A program made the translations under genes and the position numbers. A stretch of 64,000 nt of DNA, taken from Eupeodes corollae. Taxonomy: Eukaryota > Arthropoda > Insecta > Diptera > Syrphidae. Positions 22,690 to 34,149 of the stretch are shown piece after piece; positions within the stretch are counted from its first letter, which is position 1, and each line of letters starts with the position of its first letter. The notes below the pieces were generated by a model, which ran no database searches, was not told the origin of the DNA, and was given only the letters and a program-made list of their open reading frames with translations. The stretch is taken from the NCBI RefSeq assembly GCF_945859685.1, contig NC_079148.1:19851946-19915945 (forward strand), written 5' to 3'.

Positions 22690-23720
22690 CATCAATTTTT
22701 ACCAAATTTGCGAAGGTAACAGTTTTTGTAGATCTTATTTTTTTTAAAGAAAAAACGGACTGTTGGATTTTTATAAAAAAAACTATTGAGTATTGAAAAC
22801 AATATTTTCTGTGAAATAAAAGAAGTTTGAAGACAATATTTTTTATGTTTGAAAAGCCATTTGTGTCAAAAGTAAGTAAGTTACCAAGTTTTACTATTGT
22901 TTTATTTTTTAGGTTTTAATTTTTTGTAAAAAAACTGTCAATTAGATTTATCTGAAAATTTTACTTAATGTTGACTAGAAGTTGGAAGCCAATATCCCAA
23001 ATTTCTTAAAAGATATTTGAGTCGATTTTTACTAACTTTTGTTAAACTATCTTTTAAGTTTTTATTTTTTGCAAAACAAATTGTCAATTTGATTTTTCTT
23101 AAAATTTTACTGAATATTAAAAACAATATTTCTTATAAGTAAAAATTAGTTAGAAGCTATTATCTCATATTTTTGAAAAGATATTTGAGTCGAAAATCAT
23201 TTTTTACCAACTTTAGTTAATTTTTTTTCGTTTTATTTTTTTGTAAAAAAACTGTTAATTCGATTTTTCTCAACATTTCTCAGAATGTTGAAAACAATAT
23301 TTCTTATAAAATAAAATAAGTTTGAAGCCTAAATTTCAAATTTTGAAAAGATATTTGAATCGATATCCAATTTTTACCAACTTTGAGAAATGTTTTTTTT
23401 AGATTTTTGTTTTTAATAAAAAAAACTGTCAATTCGATTTTTCTCAAACTTTTATCAGATGTCAAAAACATTATTCTTCGTTCCACAAAACTGTTTCGGA
23501 GATGAAATCATATTTTAGTCTTAAAATTTTGGAGGTGACAAATTTTTGTTTTCAGGTTTTTTGATTTATAAAAAACCGTTAAATGGATTTTTTTCAAAAA
23601 AATATACTTCTTTGATATCATGTTACAATATATTATATAAAATTTAATTCAAGTCTCTACCGTTTTTGGTTCGTAAGATATTTAGGGTGAACCAAAATTT
23701 TCACCTTTTTTCAAACTGCT
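22690..23720. repeat. Degenerate tandem array of about 170-bp units
   Basis: Five to six successive units share the same order of words: TTTTTACCAACTTT, then a T-rich stretch with TTTTTGTAAAAAAACTGTCA, then ATTCGATTTTTCTCAAAATT, then GTTGAAAACAATATTTCTTA, then GAAAAGATATTTGAGTCGA. Unit starts are near 22690, 22880, 23024, 23202, 23371 and 23540; the last is the most diverged. Flanking sequence to about 24240 (ending in the ACGTACG run) may belong to the same element. No open frame spans more than one unit, so this looks like satellite-like or element-internal repetition. Confidence 0.7.
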
Positions 23721-23735
23721 ATGGTAAAAAAATTA

Positions 23736-24045
23736 TAAAAATAAATAAATTGGGTGGCGCGACAGTCCATTGAGAACCAAGGCCTAGTGACTTACAACTC
23801 TCAACCATTCCTGTGTGCGAGTAATGTTGTCAGGAATGGAGGGGACCTACAGTTTATATGCCGACTCCGAACGGCTAATTTTGAGAAAGCACTTTTTCAT
23901 GACAATTATAGTTACTCTTGGAGAAGTTGTCAATTCCTCGCAAGAGGCAGTACCCGTGAAAAGATTTTAGATGGCATAGGCAGGGATCGAACCCAAGACC
24001 TCTAGCATGACAGTCCAACGCACTAACCATCATGCCACGGGTACC
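23736..24045 (-). mobile_element. Complete tRNA-derived SINE with 15-bp target duplication
   Basis: A 310-bp element read on the minus strand. It starts GGTACCCGTGGCATG, has box A-like TGGCATGATGGTTAGTG (24037-24021) and box B GGTTCGATCCC (23993-23983), the internal RNA polymerase III promoter of tRNA genes. A tRNA-unrelated body follows, and the element ends in AATTTATTTATTTTTA. A perfect direct repeat ATGGTAAAAAAATTA flanks it (23721-23735 and 24046-24060), which fixes both boundaries and shows insertion by target-primed reverse transcription. It interrupts the AT-rich repeat sequence around it. Related copies sit at 8240, 11588, 22097 and 41689. The 84-residue plus-strand frame across it is a shadow. 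Confidence 0.9.
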
Positions 24046-24060
24046 ATGGTAAAAAAATTA

Positions 24061-24240
24061 CCTACGCAATTTTTTTGAGAGCCCGTTCTGCATCTTTCTG
24101 CTTTATTATCTGTAAAACAAAATTAATTTGAAATCGATATCTCTTCGGGTTCTTGAGCTATGGACGACGAAAAAACGTCGAGAACGTACGGACATACGGA
24201 CGTACGAACGTACGTACACACGCACGCACATACATCTTTC
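24061..24240. repeat. Continuation of interrupted AT-rich repeat, with ACGTACG run
   Basis: After the SINE the host repeat resumes. It ends in a low-complexity palindromic run of ACGTACGGAC/ATACGGACGTACGAACG words at about 24184-24230, followed by CACACGCACGCACATAC. Similar wording (AAATCGATATCTC, TTGAGCTATGGACG) suggests a member of a dispersed noncoding repeat. No coding potential. Confidence 0.4.
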
Positions 24241-24344
24241 TAAAAATCTTTTATTTCGACTCTAGGGACCTTGAAACGTCGAGAAATGTCAAAGTTTTTC
24301 AATTTGACAAATCGGACCCAACACAATAACTTCCTATGGGAAGT

Positions 24345-24382
24345 TAATAATAACAATAACAATAATAATAATAATAATAATA
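24345..24382. repeat. (AAT)n/(AAC) microsatellite
   Basis: A run of TAATAATAACAATAAC followed by uninterrupted AAT repeats to 24382. It lies about 60 bp upstream of the R4/Dong-like LINE fragment. Confidence 0.9.
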
Positions 24383-24445
24383 TTTGTATTGGCTTGGAGA
24401 AATACCGGACAATACATATCAATAGAAGCAAAACGACAAACAGCG

Positions 24446-25450
24446 AAGGTCAGGACTCTATAAATATCTGAAAATGGTCCAAAACAAACGCATTAATAAA
24501 AAGATCGTAAAAACCAACTTAACTATAGAGTTTAAAGCACGTATCCACAAAATTGGTAAGGCAAATCATAGTGGTAAAAACTTAATAAAAACCACTAATA
24601 CTTACGTAGTCCCGATACTCACATGCAGTTTTGGCGTTATCAAATGGACAACTACGGAGATTCAGTCGCTCCAACGAAAAATCAGGACAATGCTCACGGA
24701 CTATTAATTTCACTACCCGAAATCATGTTCCGAAAGGATGATAACATCTAGAAGAGAAGGAGGAAGAGGCTTCGTTGACCTTCAAACTCTACACGATAAC
24801 CAAATACAATCCCTTTGGGATCTCTTTTTATATGAAAGCGCAAATATCTAGGCTCATTCAAAACAATAACTGAAGCGGATAAAAACTAAACGCCTCTAAA
24901 TCTGAACGGTAGCTTCGAACAACAATCGGAAGACAGATCTGTAATGGAACAAAACTGGGCGATAAAACCTATCCACGAGCGGTACTACAAGTTAAAAAAT
25001 ACTGAAAATGTTGACAAATATATGTCACACAAATGGCTTTTAAATGGTAACCCGTATGCCGAAACCGAGACGTTTTGCCATACAAGACCAGGCAATCCCA
25101 ACGAAAAACTATAGAAAAACTGTCATAAACGACCCAAATGTCACTTGTGACAAATGCCGAAGATGTATAAGCCAAGTCAAAACAATAGACCACATCATAT
25201 CAGGATGCACGCACCTAGCACAAACCGAATATACAAAAAGACGTAGTGAATATTCTTCACAAGAAACTTCTCGATAAGTAAAAGATCCCTTCTGAAGGAA
25301 CGTTCTATTATGCGTATTGCCCGCAAACGGTAGTGGAAAATGAAAAGTTAAAAATGTACTATGATCGAACAATATACTCGTATCACACAAGACTCCATAA
25401 CACCATCTTGTAACGACCCAATAAGGAGACAAAATGAATAAAATATAAAT
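24446..25450 (+). mobile_element. R4/Dong-like LINE remnant (RT C-terminus, Zn knuckle, endonuclease start)
   Basis: The region after the RT palm of an R2/R4-type LINE with a C-terminal restriction-like endonuclease. Seen in order: LYKYLKMVQNKRINKK, GKNLIKTTNTYVVPILTCSF (24575-24635), a stop at about 24705, then HYPKSCSERM and EGGRGFVDLQTLHDNQIQSL. A CCHC knuckle follows (CDKC at about 25147, HIISGC at about 25195), then GCTHLAQTEYTKR. After a frameshift comes VVENEKLKMYYDRTIY (about 25330-25380), matching the start of the endonuclease domain; the catalytic part is lost. The 3' end is rich in AATAAT, consistent with TAA-type tails in this clade. The RT fingers and palm are absent (5' truncation). 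Confidence 0.75.
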
Positions 25451-26109
25451 AATACTAATAATGATATAATAAAAATAAATGCAATAAAAATTCAGATTAT
25501 ATCCATAAATGTTGAATTTCTTCCACAATCATTTGAAATTTTGTAAGCGTGTAAGTAATATTGGAAATGTTTGTAAATAGCTATTTTCTCGGTTCAAATC
25601 TTAGCCGCTTAAAAGATCTTTGCTAAGCTTTGAACTACAAAATTTTAGCAAGAGTGCCTGGTATACAATAAAGCATTTTTTGTTATTCAATGTTTACTTT
25701 ATTGGGCCGTTGAAATTTAATATTTCATGTAAAAATTTATCGAAAAATTGTTTTTAAGTTTAAAAAAAAATAAAGAAAATGTTTGTACTAAATTCAATAC
25801 AACCAATGTCCAGAAAACGTAGATGTATTTAGATTCAAGCTTTAGGTATACATTTGTTTAAGGTTTAACAAAAAAGCTATTAATAAAAAAGGAAAGAAAC
25901 AAAAATACAACAAACTTGAAAATTTATTCAAATAAACATTTTTTAAAAACATTTTACAAAGATTTTTGTGAATTTTACTTAATTTCAAATATTTCTAATC
26001 TATTCTCTAAAAATAAATAAGATGTTTTATATAATTACAGTGATTTAAGATGTGATGGTACATGGGGATGTTGACTGCGAGAAGAAGCAATAAAGGTAGC
26101 GGAAGCATG
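25451..26109. other. Intergenic DNA, no gene seen
   Basis: AT-rich. The minus-strand 139-codon frame at 25109-25528 is the antisense of the LINE above. Nothing else is recognised. Confidence 0.4.
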
Positions 26110-26560
26110 AATATTTGAAGTGGTGCAGTCCTTCAAATAACTTGGGCCAATAGTAAAAGCCAATAACAAAATAGAAGTAAAAATATGCGTGTGGCTGCTG
26201 AAATCCAACAGATCTTACTATAGTGTGTCTATTCATTTTAAATCCAGAAATCTTACTATAACTTCTAAGATGCTGCTGTACAGGATAATAGCTCTGCCAG
26301 TACTCGCACATAGATCCGACATCTAGGTGCTCAGTAAAAGGCCCTCAGACCTCTTAGGCTTGTTCGAAAGGAAAGTCTTAGGGAGAACTGTTAGATTCTT
26401 CTGTGAGGAATAACGATTCATAAGACGGTATATTCAGGGACTGTATGTAATCTACCTGGGAAAGTCTTTTGTAGTACATTTTAGGGATGCCCAAAGTCTT
26501 GGCGTATTGAACTGCATGGTGTCAGCTCACGACAGGTATAAATGAAGTTACTTGTTAAAT
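26110..26560 (+). mobile_element. RTE-like LINE remnant (C-terminal region)
   Basis: In interrupted frames the plus strand reads VVQSFKYLGPIVKANNKIEV, then KMLLYRIIALPVLAH, LLGLFERKVLGRT and RRYIQGLYVIY. This is the conserved order of the C-terminal part of the same broad LINE type as the 10764-11306 fragment (FKYLGS, YKTLIxPVLxYGSE, FERKVLRTIFGPV, RRRYNHELYELY). Stops and frameshifts are numerous, so it is old. Confidence 0.6.
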
Positions 26561-26689
26561 CCGGCCAAGATTACCATGAAAACAAATTATTGAATCGAAT
26601 TAAGAAAAGTAATGTTTTTCAATAGACTTATTTTAATGGTTAAAATTACTTTAATGTAAAGAATCGCATTTAGTACCATTGATACTCGT

Positions 26690-26855
26690 ATAACCCCGCA
26701 AAATAGATCTTAGGGCCGAAAGGCATTGGTAGTTAGTGTCATAGTTTAACTTAGAGTGTCCGTATGGGAATATTAAGTTAGTTGTAAGTTATGGATAATT
26801 AGTCTAGTTTTATGAATTTTTGTCTAGCTTTAAGAATGAATTAATAAAAATGAAT
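26690..26855 (+). repeat. Repeat shared with 41833-41990 (inverted)
   Basis: AAAATAGATCTTAGGGCCG, AAAGGCATT, TTAACTTAGAGTGTCCGTAT, TTAGTTGTAAGTTATGG, TAATTAGxCTAGTTTTATG and AATTTTTGTCTxGCTTTAAG occur here on the plus strand. The same words occur in the same order on the minus strand at 41833-41990. It is noncoding and follows LINE remnants in both places, so it may be a 3' untranslated tail of a LINE family or an independent short repeat. Confidence 0.7.
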
Positions 26856-27247
26856 TTAAAAAAAAACTCGTATGGTACATTTCTTTAGCTAGTTTGTAAG
26901 ACTGTTAGGTTCATCACTGCCCTTGTCACGTAAGGATTTTTGGCGGGTACTGTCTGTTTTTTGAGGATAATATACTTTTTTTTTTATTGAGTGAACTCCA
27001 TATTAATTGGTATTTTTGGAAAAAGGCATAATTACTACGCCTAAAGTCAGGAATGTCCCAGGTTTAGATGCTGAAGATGTTATACACTTTTGAGTACCTT
27101 TATACGAAATATGATAACAATTGATATTGACAAGTATCTACTGTTGATTTCTATGAAACGAACAATTTGTTAGTTCTTTTTTTGAAACCTCAAATGCTTC
27201 AAATTCTCATTACCATGAATTTGCTGGGTATGTGTCAATAGAACTAA

Positions 27248-28680
27248 TTGCCATCTCTGGTTTCGGTTTTTCCCCCAGTCGACTCTGCCGATGTTGTTGA
27301 ATCAATTCTCTCAGTTAAATCAAGAGCCGTTGGCATTGACGATAAATATCTATCATTTCTCAAAGTTTTACTGTCAATTCTTTTACCTTACTTAACCCAT
27401 ATTTTTTACTTCATCATCATGCCTGGTCACATAAAATTCCAAAGGGATAGAGTTTAGGCCAATTGATATTTTGTCTATAGTCTTTGAAAAGTATATTCAA
27501 AAACAATTAAATAATTTTCTTAATGCCAACAATCTAATTATTCCTATGCAACCTGATTTCCGTAAGAAACATAGTTGTATCACTGCCTTAATTAATGTTA
27601 TTGAAGACTTGAGGATGTCAATAGATAAAGATCATGTGTCATTCTTAGTGCTCTTAGATTTTTCGAAAGCTTTCAATTCAGTTGACCACACATTATTATG
27701 CAGTAAGCTTATTAATGAATTAAATTTTTCTTCTGCGGCAGCAAACTTAATTTTTTCATACTTTACAAGTTGATCACAAGCTGTGGAAATAAATAGACGA
27801 CTATCAAATTTAATTCCGAATTTGAATGGTTTTCCACAGGGCTCCATTCTTGGTCCATTGTTGTTTGCAATGTATGTACATTAATTCAATTCCAAACTCA
27901 ATGCAATTTTGTTCTTTAGGTTTGTACGCCGATGATGTGCAGCTTTACTTAAATTGTCCTCTCGTTTAATTGAACACTATATCGAATGATTAAAGGAGGA
28001 TCTTGAGAGGATACACATAAATGATTTAAAGACTAAATGTATAGTTATTTCTCGAACACCTCTTGAACTGTCTTACTTTATTCGTATTGTCATGAACCAT
28101 ATCCCGATAGAATTCGTTGAGACGGCTACAAATTTATGAGCAATATTAAATCGTTTTTTAACATGGGACAACCACATTAACAACATAGTTGGTAAGAATT
28201 ATGGAGCCCTTCGTCCATTGTTTGCGCCCAGTATTTTACTACCATATAAACACGTCTTTTATTTGCCAAGACCTTAGTAATACCAATTTTTTGTAATGGA
28301 TGTGATATTTTTTCTATTTGTAGTTATTAAAGCAAACGAAAACTTACAGTCGCATTCAACAATACTGCTCGCTATATTTTTGGTCTTCAAAGATATGATC
28401 ACCTCTCAGAAATTTCAAATCATATTCTAAACATGTCATTTGAAAACATTCTCAATTTTCGGACATTGTCCTGCTTATTCTTTCTTTCACAGATACCTTG
28501 CTATATCTTCGACAGAATACGACGAACCTCATCTGTCATATTATTACAACTTATCAGCCCACGTTACTATTCTCTTACTTCTGAACGTCAATTTCATGTT
28601 AATAGCATTCGAATCATTGGAATGCCTCGTCATGAGAGAATAATTGGTTTAACATTTCGTATGGAAAACTAAATACAAGA
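27248..28680 (+). mobile_element. Jockey-superfamily LINE remnant (RT to C-terminus)
   Basis: Motifs in order: FPPVDSADVVESILSVKSRA with VGIDDKYLSFLKVLL (27270-27380); FEKYIQKQLNNFLN; FLVLLDFSKAFNSVDHTLL (motif A, about 27640-27700); GFPQGSILGPLLFAMYV (motif B, about 27830-27880). A degraded palm follows near 27925, where LYADD can be traced through frameshifts. The C-terminal domain includes LTWDNHINNIVGKNYGALRP and, around 28433-28640, a FRT/R-rich end with MPRHERII. At least five stops or frameshifts. The endonuclease is missing. Both long frames here are parts of this one pseudogene. Confidence 0.8.
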
Positions 28681-31600
28681 ATTAAATGCAATTTCAAAAT
28701 ATGTATTTTAATTTGATTTAGAAAAGATTAAATCAAACCTATTTTATTCAATATTAACATTGTTTAACATGTATTATTTAATAGTACATGTTTGAAAAAG
28801 GATAAGTCAAGCTGTAATTATATGGGTTGGGTGTTTTTTAATAAAAATATATCAACAGTTGTTTAATTCATCAAATAGAAATAGTTGTTAAATTGACTAC
28901 CAATTAATATAATTGCTTATTTGCCAAGTTTCAAACTGATGACCTTTACTATTAGAACATATTTAAATCAGCCCAACCCAACAGTTCCTTATTGTATGCC
29001 TAAAGCTTGTCCTATTCTAAATAATGAAACACACTTGTTTTTGTCTAGTAATGAAGTTAGTACATAAAGTTATCTTATTGATATTGAGAATTAATTCAGA
29101 CAAACCCTCTTAGTCGGAAGTATATTGATACCAGTTTAAAAAATTAAAGGAATTTCAAACAAATAACATTGGAAACAAAGTTTTCTTGAATATTTGCCAA
29201 TGATAAAAGCTTCTGTTAAAATCGTTTGGAATTTTTGGAAAGTCTTTTTAAATCTACGAAAAAATAAGTACAATTTTATAATACTTAATATTTCTTGTTC
29301 AATGAATGAACCCAAAGAAATAGTTAGAATTTCTACAGATTTTACCTCATGTATCAATATCAATAATTTAAAATGCTTAAAATTCTTAAACCAAATTTTG
29401 AACACCATATATAAAAAAGCTCGAGCTAACAAAAATCTTACAAGTATAAATTAAAAAATCTTTATAAATATTAATTGTCTTTAATATAATTAATTAATTT
29501 TATCCATATTTGTGGTATGTATTTATATAATTGGCATTTTTCGAAGTTTCTTCCCTCCATAGTGGTAAGGCCACAATAATTAAATTAAAATAAATGTTTG
29601 CAAAACCTTAATTCATAATTTTAGCACTATATGAACATAATAAACAAAAACCGAAGCAAATAGAGTTATTACAACATTAAATAATTTATTTCAACAAACA
29701 AAACACTACTCGTGTGTATTTTACGTGAAATGACTAAACATATTTTGCACTCTTAAAAGTTTACGAGTATATATATGTAAGGTGACAAAAACCTTCATCA
29801 AAGATTATGTGAAAAGCTAAGAGAAACTTTAACAGTTTTCTTTGAAAATAAAACAGAAATTAACAACAAAAGACATGCCTATAATAAAGTTGAAGGTCAG
29901 TAGTTTTTTTTTAAATTTTAATTAGATATAATTACTGCCAACACTATTTACTAGCTCTAACTTAGTCAGTCAAAACGCTCCACTGAATACTTTAAGAACT
30001 TTTATTGGCCCGCACAAATGTATACCCATTATCAAGAGCCGTGGAAAACAACTTAAGATATATATAAAACTTAGCTTGACTCATTTAAACAAAACAAACA
30101 AAAAAAAATATTATGGCAAAGCTTCCCAAGAGAGGCAATTAAAACCACCTTGACAGCGATTGACATCAGACAACTAAGAAAAACTCCATCAGATGTAGTT
30201 TATAGATCCAGCTCTAAGGTTTATATAGTTTTGGCCAATTCACCCTGTCTGTGATGTACTACGTAATTACAAAGTTGATGACACTTATAGTGAGTGAGTC
30301 TATATGATGATCATAATGTGAAAAACAATAACGTTGCTCCACATTCTCATGAAACATTAATGTCCCAGTCCCACCATAGTCCATCGCTTAAGAACTTTAT
30401 GTTGCTATTTAAGCGAGCCACAGTGTGCTGTGTTGTGTAGCAACACCTTCTGAGCAAGTCGCATTATGTAATGCATTTTAAACTGCAATTATTATGCAAG
30501 TGCTTACTTCCATCGCAAGTTCTTATACAAACCTTCCTACATACAAATATTCTCAAATGTTAAGAACAAAAAAAACAACTTCAGGTTTTCCCATAATCAT
30601 CGCTTCTAACATGGTCTTCTATAAACTTGGTTTGTACCTACTTCTGATGCCTCTATTTTATTTCAAGTCATTGCTGAATCCTCCAGAAGTCTCCAGACAG
30701 AACTTTACCTCAACCTGCCTGTTTCTGTTCATCAAGCTATATACTCGTATCTTAACCACAAAAAGATACAAAATCGAGTGGTACTACTAGTTCTTTGGGT
30801 GCTTTCATGATGATGATAATGATGATGGTTACTTTAAAACGTTTTATTCTTTCCATCCACTAGGCACCAACATCTCATTAAGGTTTCGTTAATATTACAT
30901 TACTTTCTTAATTAAGTCGTAAATAGTTCTGCATCAAACATGAAACGGGAGTGTTCCCAAGAAATTGTGGATGTTTATATAAATTTATAACTAGTATAGA
31001 AAAGAACCATCCACAACCATATTCACAGACACACTGTATAAGTTTGTAGAGTTGCAGGCTTGCAGGTAACATTGGCACACTAATCATTGGTTCGGTTACG
31101 CTTCGTGCGTTATTTTATTTTTTTTTCTAATTTTAATTTTGTAGCATTTGAAAGTACGAGTACCAATAGCTAAAGGCTTAAAACATTTGATGGTTACTAT
31201 AAAAATATTTATTGCATACCTAATGTCAAATGGATTAAAGTAAAAAATATTGAAAACAACATTTTTATATCTATACTTAGGTAATACATTTTTAGTTTTG
31301 ACGTTTTATGATTTATTTGAATTTATGGATACAAGAAGTTTTAAATTTAAAGATGACTGATTGTTTTTGTATGCAGAACTCTCTAAAAATCTGACTTTTT
31401 GACTAAATGAAAATAGGTAAAAATTCTATGATAGAGTTTTATACCTTTTAAACATGCTTGAAGAAAATAGGAAGCACATACTACGTTTTAGAATTAATTA
31501 ACATTTTTAGTACCCCTGTTTTTGTAAACGGCTTCGTTTACCTAAAAAAATATAGCAAGTAAATAAAAATTAGGGTCGCGAAATTGGGAAAACCACATTT

Positions 31601-31688
31601 AAATTTTATATTTCAATGATGAGCTAATTTTGTGAGCTGAGCACAAAAATCTTTTCCCTTTAAAACTTGTGGTATTCCTAGCTTGACA
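28681..31688. other. 3-kb block without recognisable genes or elements
   Basis: AT-rich, with unique-looking mixed composition between 29940 and 30800 and a GATGAT run at 30809-30828. Short frames (29136-29454, 30494-30790) have no recognisable domain. As part of the 5' flank of ovo it is a candidate enhancer block, but nothing in the sequence demonstrates that. Confidence 0.4.
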
Positions 31689-34115
31689 TCAAGAAATAAA
31701 CACTACATCTCCACGTTCAAAACATTTAGTGAAAACAAAATTCACCTTGACGAAATGACCTTTGGTGTCGATATGCTTGGTCCTGTTGATTAATTTCTGC
31801 TCTTTTATTAAACGTAGACAACTCTGGTTATCTTCAAATATGACGGTTGGTGAAGTTTGTCGAAATTTCATATCATCAAGTAGCTCACGAATCCAGATAG
31901 CTTCCTTGCATGCATCGGATAATGCAATAAACTCGGCTTCTGTGGGGGAAAGTGACACACACGTTTGCTTTTTGCAACTCCAACTTATGGTTCCACCATT
32001 GATCTGAATGATATAACCAGAATTAGATTTTCTATCTAGCCTATCTTCTGCCCAACTCGCATTGGCGTAACCTATCAAGTTTTTGTCTTTTGCTGACATA
32101 TTACTTAATTTTAAAGAAAAATCTATTGTGCCTTTTAAGTATTTTAAGGCAAGTTTTATTTTAGTCCAATCTTCTTGGTTAGGGCAGCTTACTTTTCTTG
32201 CCAAAATGGAAACGGAAGCTGCAATATCAGGTCTTGAATTCACACTCAAATATATAACCTATTAATTTTTGGTAATTTGTATTATTCAAAAGATTCTCTG
32301 ATTGAGTTTTTCCATATTCAGGGTCAAGAGGGAATTTAGATATCTTTGAATTATCAAATCCAAAATCTTGTAATACATTTTTAATGTATTTACTTTGCCG
32401 AATGTTAAAATTTAAATTTTATTCTTAAAAAACTTCCATGACTAAATAACAATGAACTCCTCGAAGGTTGCTTACTCCAAACTTTGTTTTGAGTAAACTC
32501 TCAACTTCATCAATTTTGGTTTGATTAGAATTTGCAACTAAAATGACATCGACGTAAATTAATACATATGTCTGCCCTTCCTCGTTCGAGCCTTACTTTG
32601 AATAAAACCCCCATTTACCATGACATCATGCAGTGTTCTATTCCAAACATGGGCTGCCTGTTTCAATCCATACAAGTTTTTTTTTTAGCTTGCAAACGTA
32701 CTTAGTATTCCCTTCCTCAAAACCAGGAGGTTGTTTTATATAAATGGTTTCATTTAAATCTGAGTTGAGGAACGCTGACTTAATATCCATATGGCTAACA
32801 TTCATACCCTTAGAACCAGCTATGGACAATAATGTTCGTAGAGTAGTTTGTCGAACAACAGGAGCGAATACCTCATCATAGTCGTATCCGTACTTCTGAC
32901 TAAACCCACGGGCTACCAACCAACCTACCCTTAACATCACGCTTGATTTTGTAAGTCTACTTACAACCAACAATGTTGACTCCTTCTGGAGGAATAGTCA
33001 AATCCCAAGTGCCATTTTTCTTCAAAGCTCTTATTTCCTCTTTCATAGCAATTGTCCACTCACTTCGTTGGTCGCATACAATCGCTTGGTTGTAAGATTT
33101 AGGTTCTACTGTGGATGAATCTGATGTTGAAGCTTTAAATCCAAGTCGATGGGGGGGGGGGGGGTTGTATGTCCACTAAACGATATCCCTTCGAATTTTC
33201 ATCATACCCAACAAACGTTAAGACTTGGGCTTTTGAATCTAGCTTTCTACGGGTCTCTTTAGGATACAAACAGTAAGCTTTTGAACCAAAAATTTGTAGA
33301 TGGGTTGTGTTTGGTTTTCTACCTTCCCAAAGTTCAAATAGAGTAGAGGGAATTAAACTGGATACCAAAACATTTTGTAAATAATCCGCTGTCATAAGCG
33401 ATTCTCCCCAAAACACATTTGTCATTTTTGCTTCAGCCAACAAACAACGAGCCATTTCCACAAGCGACCTATTTTTCCTCTCGGCGACACCGTTTTGTTG
33501 TGGAGAATAGGGTACTGTGTATTGATGACGAATCCCTTTGTTCTTAAGATAATGTTTGAGATTTGTCGAGTTCCCCACTCCCCCGGATTGTCCATTCGCC
33601 ACAGTCACTTTTTCACAAACGGACTTATCTATGATGGCAAAATCGGATTCTGGTGCGCTGATGTGACAGGTGGCTCCGGAATCAACAACCCATAAGTTCT
33701 TATCGTTAGCCGAAGAAAAGCAATAGTTACCAATTTTGACTACATTGTTTTCTTGAGCTTGTTTAACTTGGTTGTTTTGCCTCAACTTCTTCAGCTTCCA
33801 GCAATCCTTCTTGATATGTCCTTTAGCCTTACAATGATGACAAACCTTTCTGTTTCGTTCTTCTGGACTTGCAGACGACTTCAAAGCTGAATTATTTTCT
33901 GAAAATTGGTGTGACTGACGCTGTATTCATCGACTAGGCTAGCTTCGACAACCTTAAGTGTCAATTCTTCCATCTTAGGAGCTTCCAAGGCCGTCACCAA
34001 CGTATCGAAGGAGGAGAGTGCTTAGTTACATAGCCTATAGCTCTCAATTTCTCGAACAATAGCTTAATTTACATAATGTGCTCTGCAATGCTGCGATCCA
34101 CAAAAGCTAATGTAA
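31689..34115 (-). mobile_element. Copia-type LTR retrotransposon remnant, no LTRs seen
   Basis: Order on the minus strand is gag to RNase H. Gag end: FDTLVTALEAPKMEELTLK near 34000, and a CCHC knuckle CHHCKAKGHIKKDC (about 33800-33845). Protease: WVVDSGATCHIS. After an in-frame deletion the integrase continues from NLKHYLKNKGIRHQY through PYSPQQNGVAERKNRS to GSKAYCLYPKE; the zinc-binding and first catalytic parts are missing. RT: VARGFSQKYGYDYDEVFAPV, DIKSAFLNSDLNETIYIKQP, and palm box YVDV instead of YVDD near 32551. RNase H: GYANASWAEDRLDRKSNSGY, LSPTEAEFIAL, EDNQSCLRLI, and TKHIDTK. Frameshifts separate the RT blocks. Order protease-integrase-RT-RNase H is diagnostic of Ty1/copia. No LTR pair was recognised at either end. 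Confidence 0.88.
33151..33164. repeat. G14/C14 homopolymer inside the copia frame
   Basis: Fourteen consecutive G on the plus strand (C on the coding strand), read as a run of prolines (QPPPPP) between integrase and RT. Long G/C homopolymers are rare in this AT-rich window. A second one of 13 G lies at 41555-41567. Confidence 0.95.
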
Positions 34116-34149
34116 TTTAATTGAACAAAGTGTTTTATAAACAAGTAGT

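Noticed and set aside
25109..25528. 139-codon minus frame as a membrane protein
   Set aside because: It is the reverse complement of the R4/Dong-like LINE, whose sense frames carry recognisable motifs.
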